From CAZULF01 sp964621215 (GTDB lineage Bacteria > Pseudomonadota > Gammaproteobacteria > UBA1113), in the NCBI GenBank assembly GCA_964621215.1, contig CAZULF010000052.1:1-14562 (forward strand): a DNA stretch of 14,562 nucleotides, in the 5' to 3' direction. Made by a program: the position numbers and the translations under genes. Below are positions 1 to 5,643 of this stretch, piece by piece. Numbering within the stretch: position 1 is the stretch's first letter; every line of letters starts with the position of its first letter. Below the pieces are notes generated by a model. That model was given only the letters and a program-made list of their open reading frames with translations. It was not told the origin of the DNA and ran no database searches.

Positions 1-286
1 AAGTACCTGCAGGATTAATAGTGATGGCGCTGGGTCCATTAAATCCACTACCCGTGGTTCCTGAGCAAGCTAACGCTCCCGTGTTCTGATCGATGCTACA
101 AAGAGAAATAGAATTACCGTCAAAATTAGCAACATAAGCAAGAGTCCCTGCTGAGTTAACAGCAACTGCGGTAGCCCCTACAAACCCACTACCGGTGGTT
201 CCTGGACAAGTTAATGCGCCGGTGCCAGGATCAATACTGCATAGAGAAACTGTGCCTAAATTAGGAGCATAATTCGCTACATATGC
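1..286 (-). repeat. Tandem propeller-blade repeat within the secreted protein gene
   Basis: Two direct copies lie here: 286-140 (49 codons) and 139-1 (46 codons seen, running off the edge). Nucleotide similarity is visible: the CCACTACC-GTGGTTCCTG block near position 45 recurs near position 184, about 141 bases apart. Each encodes AYVAN, SLCSID, TGAL-C and GTTGSGF. More copies probably follow outside the window. Confidence 0.75.
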
Positions 287-946
287 AAATTGCTTCGAAC
301 AAAAAACACTTACATTAGTAATGTCAGACATCGCTATAGCACCTGAACCATTACTTACGGTACATATTTGTCCCGGTGGTTGAGATAACACGGTCACATT
401 ATATGTGTCCCCCATAGAAACAGGTTGTGAAAAGGTAAATGCACCATTAGTACTAATAGTTAAATTATCATTCCCGTTATTTTGTAATACTAAGTTACCT
501 GATGTGAGACCTGCAACAGAACCTCCAACAGTGAATTGCTGAGGCCCCACCACCGCAATGGTAAAAGGAAAACGTACTCCGTCTGCTGATGGTTTCGCCC
601 ACTCCCTTAGTTCTGCAGAAATGGTTTGAGGAGTTGGCGGCGCTTGTAATCCTACGTTGATATTACAAGATTGACCTGGATTCATTGGATTGCCACAAGT
701 TGAGGATACAATTGATAAACCACTGCCGAGTGGAAAATAGCTCTGATCAACGGCCGTTAGTGTGACATTCGATGTAATATTGGTTACGGTGAAGGTCGCT
801 GTAGCCGTAGATAGAATATGTGCTGTTGAAGAAAAAGGGGTTGTTGCTGTGATGGAAAGTAGATGCGCAAATGCAGTAATTGGAAAAACAAGACCAACGC
901 TTAAAATAAGCTTGATGCTAACCAAAAGTATTCTTTGAATCTTCAT
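1..946 (-). CDS. Secreted Ig-like/beta-propeller repeat protein, C-terminus cut by window edge
   Basis: The frame is open from ATG at 946 to base 1 (315 codons), so the C-terminus lies outside the window. GGAG ends six bases before the ATG and supports this start. Residues 1-27 form a Sec signal peptide: MKIQR, a hydrophobic stretch, then a likely cut near AFA/H. Residues 28-130 are Thr/Ser-rich, with a CGNPMNPGQSCNINV segment typical of bacterial Ig-like surface domains. Residues 135-216 resemble a beta-sandwich module (LVLQNNGNDNLTIS, then TYNVTVLSQPPGQ-C) that I remember from Legionella and other proteobacterial surface proteins. From residue 221 two tandem units of about 47-49 residues begin AYVAN and continue with SLCSID and TGAL-C, as in YVTN/lactonase-type beta-propellers. 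The protein is probably exported or surface-attached; its ligand is unknown. It lies 26 bases downstream of the outer-membrane barrel gene, probably in one operon. Propeller type is moderately sure, function unknown. Confidence 0.85.
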   Translation of the reverse strand, partial: MKIQRILLVSIKLILSVGLVFPITAFAHLLSITATTPFSSTAHILSTATATFTVTNITSNVTLTAVDQSYFPLGSGLSIVSSTCGNPMNPGQSCNINVGLQAPPTPQTISAELREWAKPSADGVRFPFTIAVVGPQQFTVGGSVAGLTSGNLVLQNNGNDNLTISTNGAFTFSQPVSMGDTYNVTVLSQPPGQICTVSNGSGAIAMSDITNVSVFCSKQFAYVANYAPNLGTVSLCSIDPGTGALTCPGTTGSGFVGATAVAVNSAGTLAYVANFDGNSISLCSIDQNTGALACSGTTGSGFNGPSAITINPAGT

Positions 947-972
947 ATTGATCTCCGCTAATCCCTCTGCGT

Positions 973-1764
973 TTAAAATAAATGCGTATAGGTAAGGTAT
1001 GCTTCATTGCTGGTTAATCTGCCTGTATCAAGGCTATAGGGATAAACGGCGCCGCGCGTTCCAAATGAATTATCTCCTAAATTGACATAGCGATAGCCTA
1101 ATGCGATTCGTTCATGCTGATAATCTGCCGCACCACGGTCAAAATTAAAAGCATAACCAACACCAAGTCCTGCTTGATAGGTAAAATTGATATTGGTATG
1201 CGATTGAAACGGTGGCAAAGCAACGTAACCCGTACTATCAACAGGGCTTTCTTTATAGCCGCTTAGACGATTCCAAGCAGGGCCCATTCCAATATTGATA
1301 AAAGGAACGAATTTTTTCAACAACGTCCATGTAAATTGAGTCTCAAACATGAGGCGTGTGCTATTAACATGATATTTATAATTATAAAGCGCACTGCTCG
1401 GGTCTCCAATAGCAGTTTCAATCAATTGCCCCTTGTAATCAAAGTCTCCTGGCGTAGCATAAACTCCCAAACCCAATGCTATTGCCGGTATGAGGCCGTC
1501 TCCCTCAAATTCATAACCGCTGTTTACGCCAATAATCGCTGCGTTTGCATGTTTTCTATGCAGGGGGTAGGCATCCATTAAATTACCATTATAGTAATTA
1601 ATGGTGGGCGTGTTATTACTCATGATTGCCTCGCTAGCACCAATGGTACCGCCTAAAAAAATATGGCCATTGGCTGAAAAAACCGAGGTAGAAATAAGAA
1701 ATAAGATTAACCCAGCTAAATTTCTACTTGTTTGCTTGCTCTGATACCGAATATTACAATTCAT
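973..1764 (-). CDS. Outer-membrane beta-barrel protein (opacity/OmpA-barrel type)
   Basis: This encodes 263 residues from ATG at 1764. I prefer that start because AGGGA lies six bases upstream. A TTG at 1782 is in frame but would put six polar residues before the signal peptide. The N-terminus has basic residues, then a hydrophobic stretch (LAGLILFLISTSVFSA) and a probable signal-peptidase I site near FSA-NG. The mature part alternates polar and aromatic residues in strands: FLGGTIGASEA at the start, GVNSGYEF, FVPFINIGMGPAW, TYQAGLGVGYAF, RIALGYRYVNLG, then AYLTYTHLF at the end. The C-terminal Phe is the usual signal for BAM-assembled barrels. Size and pattern fit 8-stranded opacity-like barrels common in Legionella and Coxiella. 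It may serve in surface adhesion or permeability; the sequence does not say which. It lies 26 bases upstream of the propeller gene and 41 bases downstream of the receiver gene, with no clear promoter between. Confidence 0.85.
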   Translation of the reverse strand: MNCNIRYQSKQTSRNLAGLILFLISTSVFSANGHIFLGGTIGASEAIMSNNTPTINYYNGNLMDAYPLHRKHANAAIIGVNSGYEFEGDGLIPAIALGLGVYATPGDFDYKGQLIETAIGDPSSALYNYKYHVNSTRLMFETQFTWTLLKKFVPFINIGMGPAWNRLSGYKESPVDSTGYVALPPFQSHTNINFTYQAGLGVGYAFNFDRGAADYQHERIALGYRYVNLGDNSFGTRGAVYPYSLDTGRLTSNEAYLTYTHLF

Positions 1765-1805
1765 TCCCCGTCCCTGGATCAAGACCCATCAATATTAGCT
1801 GAAAA

Positions 1806-2591
1806 TCAGTGCATTTTCTCGTCCTGATCTTCTGGATGCATTTTATCATTAAAATTTTTATATTCATCTAAAAAGCGGGTAATTTCTTCAATCAACTCAT
1901 CATAAAATGCCATCGTTGTTTTCAATGAATCGGTTTTATTCAATTCGTCCATTAAGCTATTAATCGCTTTTTCTAATCGTGGCAACCCACAATAACTGAT
2001 AGCCCCTTTAATTCGGTTAACAATAAAGCGGGCATTATCCAGATCGCCTTCTTGATAAGCTTCTTTTAACGCATGCTGGTAACCGGTTAACACCGCTTCA
2101 GCAGCATGCAACACATTAACTGCAATATCTTCTCTGCCGGCACGTATTTTGGCTAATTCCCAATCTATAGCCGAAATGGTTTGATCTTGCGAGTCATGAG
2201 AATTGACTTGGCTATTGTACATTTTCAACAATAAATCGGCTTTCTGTTTCGAAAACGGTTTCTGAAACAGGCTTAAAAAACCCACCTCTTCCGCTTTGGC
2301 TTTATAACTTTCTTCACTATGCGCCGTTAAAGCCACAAAAGGAGAGTTATAATTAATATTGTCTTTTTTAGATCTGACTGATTGCAAAATTTCAAAGGCT
2401 TCACCATCAGTCAAGCTGATATCCGACAAAATCAAATCAAATTTTTGAGAGTCTAACAATTTGCTAGCATTAGCAACGTTATCCGTGGTGGTCACTTTAC
2501 AGCCCAAATCTTCCAACGTACGCTTGGTAACATACATAGCCATTAAGTCATCTTCAATTAAAAGCATATGAATTTTATTGTTGCTGTGCAT
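1806..2591 (-). CDS. Receiver-domain response regulator with degenerate Hpt-like C-terminal domain
   Basis: From ATG at 2591 the protein has 261 residues. The receiver domain occupies about residues 6-125. It has the acidic pair D14/D15 (IEDD), phosphoacceptor D57 (LILSDISL), the switch Thr T89 (ALTAHS) and K111 (FQKPFS), so it looks phosphorylatable. A linker (SHDSQDQT) leads to a helical domain, about 140-240, built like a histidine phosphotransfer domain: DNARFIVNRIKGAISYCGL. The usual AHxLKGA phosphohistidine is replaced by Asn192, while K195 and G196 remain. There is no DNA-binding or output enzyme domain, so it should act by protein contact in a phosphorelay. The start is uncertain. ATGs at 2603 and 2591 and a TTG at 2627 are in frame. 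AGGGAG abuts the 2603 ATG directly and is 12 bases from the 2591 ATG. A TATACT box at 2654-2659 is a possible -10, without a good -35. Confidence 0.88.
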   Translation of the reverse strand: MHSNNKIHMLLIEDDLMAMYVTKRTLEDLGCKVTTTDNVANASKLLDSQKFDLILSDISLTDGEAFEILQSVRSKKDNINYNSPFVALTAHSEESYKAKAEEVGFLSLFQKPFSKQKADLLLKMYNSQVNSHDSQDQTISAIDWELAKIRAGREDIAVNVLHAAEAVLTGYQHALKEAYQEGDLDNARFIVNRIKGAISYCGLPRLEKAINSLMDELNKTDSLKTTMAFYDELIEEITRFLDEYKNFNDKMHPEDQDEKMH

Positions 2592-2727
2592 AATGTGACA
2601 CATCTCCCTAAAATATCTGTGGCGCAATCGTGGACCTAACAGCCATAGGTTTCAGTATAGTTCAAATCTGTAAAAGGGGGAAGCAATGGCAAAAATGCGG
2701 GGAATCATGAAATACCTCAGCCATTTT

Positions 2728-2747
2728 TGCTATACTGCTGGTATGAT
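2728..2747 (+). promoter_or_regulatory. Possible extended -10 promoter elements for the RimB-like gene
   Basis: Two overlapping-register extended -10 sequences occur 11 bases apart: TGCTATACT (2728-2736) and TGGTATGAT (2739-2747). They lie 50-70 bases upstream of the ATG at 2800, in the divergent intergenic region. No good -35 box is present for either, which is tolerated for TGn-type promoters. This is a sequence-pattern guess only. Confidence 0.3.
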
Positions 2748-2799
2748 AGTGATTTTTTTGATAAAAGTCTCGTTTTAAGAGCACATAAAGGCCTGTTTT

Positions 2800-3318
2800 A
2801 TGAGTAATATTCATCATACCCCCCAAACAAGGCCAAATGGGATATTGCCCATTGGCTGGCAAGAATGGGTGTGTCTGCCTAACTTACATCTCCCCCTTAT
2901 CAAAGCTAAAATCGACACGGGTGCCAAAACTTCAGCCTTACATGCTTCTAATATCAGTGAATTTTGGCATGGACCGCAAAAATGGGTTCAATTTGATGTA
3001 CATCCGCTACAACGTAATAATCACTATACAGTAAATTGTACCGCTAAAGTGATTGATGAGCGGGTTATCACTAACTCCAGTGGCTCCCAAGAACTACGCT
3101 ACGTTATTAAAACCCCCATGCTGCTGGGTCCTAATGCCTGGGAGATTGAGTTAACGCTGACCCAACGCCATGATATGACATTTCGTATGTTATTAGGGCG
3201 CGAAGCATTACGCCATCGCGTTATCATCGATCTGGCACATGTCTGTTTACAAGGCAAATTTACCCAGAATAAAGTCAGAAAAGCTTACGGCTTGCCGAAA
3301 TTACCCCGCCAAAAATAA
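2800..3318 (+). CDS. RimB/ATP-dependent zinc protease family protein (retropepsin-like fold)
   Basis: This encodes 172 residues. Residues 18-50 carry the family hallmark: IGWQEWVCLPNL, then AKIDTGAKTSALHA with D39-T40-G41-A42. The second conserved block, MTFRMLLGREALRHRVIID, covers about residues 126-145. This matches the family annotated as ATP-dependent zinc protease (PF05618 in my memory), whose fold is that of retropepsin aspartic proteases. Its RimB member is linked to RimK-dependent glutamylation of ribosomal protein S6. The length is normal for the family. No signal peptide is seen, so it is cytoplasmic. AAAGG is a weak ribosome binding site eight bases before the ATG. The usual partner, a RimK-type ATP-grasp ligase, is not in this window; the next gene is unrelated and 96 bases away. 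Family membership is confident, but whether it is RimB itself or a paralogue is not. Confidence 0.9.
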   Translation: MSNIHHTPQTRPNGILPIGWQEWVCLPNLHLPLIKAKIDTGAKTSALHASNISEFWHGPQKWVQFDVHPLQRNNHYTVNCTAKVIDERVITNSSGSQELRYVIKTPMLLGPNAWEIELTLTQRHDMTFRMLLGREALRHRVIIDLAHVCLQGKFTQNKVRKAYGLPKLPRQK

Positions 3319-3414
3319 TTTTTTTCCTTAATATTACATTAATTTTTTTAGCGTAAAATAGTCATTCTAAATAACCTTATTTACGTAAACTTAATATCAG
3401 GGAAATCAAAAGTT

Positions 3415-4206
3415 ATGACTAAAAAAGTAGAAGAAGACAAAAATACAACTCCAGAACGACAAATATTACAAGCTAATAACTCAAAACTGCGAGTAGCTCC
3501 TCCGCCTACGCCACGCAAATCTAGAGGCATTAGGCCAGATCCTTCTGACTATAGTACAAATGCACCATTAGGAGCTGATATTCCTGTTGAAGATCAAATG
3601 CCTACGCAAAATTCGGAACCAACCGCTAGAAGAAGATTAAACTTTGATGCTCCTAGATCGACATCAACCTCATATAATATAACTCAGCGAGACAATGCAC
3701 ATGAAGACTGTGCTGATGATGAAGCCTACGCTAAGGTTAATCTTTTTCTTCAAGAATATCGTAAATCGAAAATGTTAGGAGAAAAAGCACTATCTACATC
3801 CACGGCCTTTGCCGATCCTCTCGCTGCAGCGCTTACAGGCGTGCCTTCAGTTAGGCGCCCTTTTGAATACACTCAAGCACAACTCGAAAGAAGATTCTCT
3901 CGACCTATACCAGAGCCCAGACTCCCTTCCCCCTACGAAGTCCATCCGACGGTAGTAAGACAGGCTGAAGAACAAACAAGTCGTCATAGCTCTTCTTCGT
4001 CAACAAGCTCTCAAATGCCAACACCGGGAAGTGTGGTAAAAACTGGATATGATTTAACAGGCAGAAGAGTTTACGGAGGCCAACAGACTTTTCTTCCTCC
4101 TCCTCGAGTGGCTGATAGAAATAAGGTCGTTAAATTAGATAAAACACCAGTTACATCTAGCTCGTCGTCTACATCAGCGATGGTTTCTTTCTCTCCAACA
4201 TGTTAG
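3415..4206 (+). CDS. Unrecognised Pro/Ser-rich basic protein, possible secreted effector
   Basis: This encodes 263 residues from ATG at 3415, with AGGGA about ten bases upstream. I do not recognise a family. Most of the protein looks disordered. There is a charged N-terminus, a proline/arginine segment (VAPPPTPRKSRGIRP, residues 27-41) and further Pro/Arg-rich stretches at 145-172. One short predicted helix (DDEAYAKVNLFLQEYRKSKML, 101-121) could be a contact site. Two polyserine runs lie at 192-199 and 248-254, encoded by mixed Ser codons. There is no signal peptide or membrane segment, and the protein ends in Cys. Similar polyserine runs occur in the giant proteins at 5644-9696 and 9707-14562, and a Ser/Thr-rich C-terminus suits a Dot/Icm substrate, but this is inference. 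TAAAAT at 3354-3359 could be a -10 box. It is convergent with the next gene across the 83-bp repeat array. Confidence 0.75.
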   Translation: MTKKVEEDKNTTPERQILQANNSKLRVAPPPTPRKSRGIRPDPSDYSTNAPLGADIPVEDQMPTQNSEPTARRRLNFDAPRSTSTSYNITQRDNAHEDCADDEAYAKVNLFLQEYRKSKMLGEKALSTSTAFADPLAAALTGVPSVRRPFEYTQAQLERRFSRPIPEPRLPSPYEVHPTVVRQAEEQTSRHSSSSSTSSQMPTPGSVVKTGYDLTGRRVYGGQQTFLPPPRVADRNKVVKLDKTPVTSSSSSTSAMVSFSPTC

Positions 4207-4275
4207 AAATTTTTTAAAATTCTCGTCGTCCCACGATGTATTCGCGGGATCCAGAGTGTGTCGATGCCTTCTGGA

Positions 4276-4375
4276 NNNNNNNNNNNNNNNNNNNNNNNNN
4301 NNNNNNNNNNNNNNNNNNNNNNNNNNNNNNNNNNNNNNNNNNNNNNNNNNNNNNNNNNNNNNNNNNNNNNNNNNN
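4276..4375. other. Assembly gap of 100 Ns inside the repeat array
   Basis: The run is exactly 100 Ns, the conventional placeholder for a gap of unknown size. Both sides are copies of the same 83-bp repeat, so the assembler most likely failed to resolve the array. The real number of repeats, and anything inserted between them, is unknown. Confidence 0.95.
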
Positions 4376-4430
4376 TCTCGTCGTCCCACGATGTATTCGC
4401 GGGATCCAGAGTGTGTCGATGCCTTCTGGA

Positions 4431-4451
4431 TACCGCGGACAAGCCGCGGTA
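4431..4451. repeat. Perfect palindrome within the 83-bp repeat
   Basis: An 8-bp stem, TACCGCGG/CCGCGGTA, encloses the loop ACAAG. It is the strongest secondary structure in the repeat unit and lies 47 bases beyond the stop codon of the minus-strand gene ending at 4498. No U-tract follows on either strand, so it is not a classical intrinsic terminator. It could stabilise 3' ends or mark the repeat as REP/MITE-like. Confidence 0.8.
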
Positions 4452-4497
4452 CGATGGGTCTCGTCGTCCCACGATGTATTCGCGGGGCGACGCGGTT

Positions 4498-5562
4498 TTA
4501 AGATTGTTTTCTCATGCAAACAATTTTTGCGTTAACTTCCGCCTCAACTGCCAAACTTTGTCCCTTTTGTATTGCAAAAAAACTCGCTTTTATCTCTGAA
4601 GAAACAAAAGAACTTAATTTTAATTGAGCCTCAGTTTGCTTATCTTTTAGGAATGGCAAAAAAACATCTGGTTCCCTCTCTGCTTCATCCCATGTGAGAC
4701 AACTACTAGGAGGAAACTTCACCTTTGGAGGTAATTCACTCTCCTCAACCATTCTCTTAATAGCAAAAGCAAATTCCAAACAATAAGCTGCACAATTATA
4801 TAAGTACGCTCGGTGCTCAACCTGAGAGGATGCATTCCCCATGCCCATACATAGCCGAGCCCAAAGTGCCGCTTCATGAATTGGTTGAGCCATAAAAGTG
4901 GCCGTATCAATTTGCAGCAAACTAGCAATCTCAGCTAAACCACCTTGAACGCTTCTAAACACAGGGACACAATTTGCAGTATTCTCATTTTGAATGGGTG
5001 ATATAAGATGAATGGTGTCTATGCCCAGCGGACTTACATAGAAACGAACTAGATTAACAATATTAACAGAGCTGCGTACCGGTAATTTGATCAAGGCCTT
5101 TCGACATAAAGTGATTAATAAATTTAAACATTGAATTGAATGATTGATATTCCATCCTGCTTTTAACCATTGCAATGCTGTAAAATATTCATCCTGATTT
5201 GTATCACTATTTTCTTCATATCGAGTAACTAACCAAAGACCTTTTTCATACCTAATATATCCGAGTATCAAATCTAAACTTTTATAATAAGGTGGTTGAG
5301 ATTCCGGTAATGCATATATCTGGTAAATCCGAATCTTATCCCAAAAATTTTGGCAAACACATAAATTATCCCAGATAGGCTCCATTGCATCTGCATGGCA
5401 AGCCATTGCGAACTCACTTTGGGGGTCAGAAAAATAAGCCTTAAAGAATTGAACTAAGGTTTCTCTATTAGCGCTATTAAACGCCTCGATTAATTCATTG
5501 AACTCCACACTATTATTTTGCAAAAAACAAAAAATTTTTTGCGCTAGAGCATCCAACTCCAT
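4498..5562 (-). CDS. Unrecognised helical protein, last gene of the giant-protein cluster
   Basis: This encodes 354 residues from ATG at 5562. AAGGGA about nine bases upstream supports the start. There is no signal peptide or clear membrane segment. The sequence is mostly amphipathic helix and rich in Trp, Cys and Tyr. One conspicuous stretch, residues 64-110, carries WDNLCVCQNFWDKI, then PPYYKSLDLILGYIRYEKG. This layout reminds me of an uncharacterised Legionella family (possibly DUF5630), but I hold that with low certainty. Residues 225-275 (HEAALWARLCMGMGNAS and the helix after it) look like a TPR-like helical pair. It lies 81 bases downstream of the ankyrin gene on the same strand, with a possible promoter between, so it may be both co-transcribed and separately expressed. 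It ends directly at the edge of the repeat array. Function unknown; a host-directed or accessory protein is possible from context only. Confidence 0.8.
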   Translation of the reverse strand: MELDALAQKIFCFLQNNSVEFNELIEAFNSANRETLVQFFKAYFSDPQSEFAMACHADAMEPIWDNLCVCQNFWDKIRIYQIYALPESQPPYYKSLDLILGYIRYEKGLWLVTRYEENSDTNQDEYFTALQWLKAGWNINHSIQCLNLLITLCRKALIKLPVRSSVNIVNLVRFYVSPLGIDTIHLISPIQNENTANCVPVFRSVQGGLAEIASLLQIDTATFMAQPIHEAALWARLCMGMGNASSQVEHRAYLYNCAAYCLEFAFAIKRMVEESELPPKVKFPPSSCLTWDEAEREPDVFLPFLKDKQTEAQLKLSSFVSSEIKASFFAIQKGQSLAVEAEVNAKIVCMRKQS

Positions 5563-5598
5563 ACTATGTCATCCCTTACTAAAAATAGTTAGATCAAC

Positions 5599-5627
5599 AG
5601 TATGATATTAATTCATTTAAAAATCAA
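5599..5627 (-). promoter_or_regulatory. Possible sigma-70 promoter before the 4498-5562 gene
   Basis: Read on the minus strand, TTGATT (5627-5622) and CATACT (5604-5599) each match four of six consensus bases, with a 17-base spacer. Transcription would start about 30 bases before the ATG at 5562, leaving room for the AAGGGA ribosome binding site. The surrounding bases are AT-rich, so chance matches are likely. Confidence 0.35.
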
Positions 5628-5643
5628 TAGGTTGATAAAGTTC

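Larger units (their letters stand above)
4221..4486. repeat. Tandem 83-bp intergenic repeat array (REP-like), interrupted by a scaffold gap
   Basis: Copies start at 4221 (55 bases, then Ns), 4376 (complete, 83 bases) and 4459 (first 28 bases only, then divergence at 4487). The first 55 bases of the first two copies are identical. Each unit starts TCTCGTCGTCCCACGATG. It contains an imperfect hairpin (CCCACGA/TCGCGGG, one mismatch), a TCCAGA/TCTGGA inverted pair and a perfect palindrome. It has no coding potential of its own. The array fills most of the intergenic space between two convergent genes, where it could act as a transcript-end structure for both. Similar GC-rich repeats are, from memory, scattered in Legionellales genomes. 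Confidence 0.85.

Noticed and set aside
1765..1782. TTG at 1782 as start of the barrel gene
   Set aside because: ATG at 1764 has a better start codon, an AGGGA site at good spacing and leads directly into the signal peptide.
2662..2862. 66-codon minus-strand frame in the divergent region
   Set aside because: It overlaps the start of the RimB-like gene, whose family match is clear, and has no recognisable motif or good ribosome binding site.
3319..3414. Intrinsic terminator after the RimB-like gene
   Set aside because: T-runs are present (TAATTTTTTT twice) but no GC-containing hairpin precedes them.
4221..4486. CRISPR array
   Set aside because: The repeats are 83 bases, directly adjacent and without unique spacers, and no cas genes are near.
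4174..4599. Several short open frames on both strands across the repeat array
   Set aside because: All run through the 100 Ns and are translations of the repeat; no ribosome binding sites or protein-like composition.
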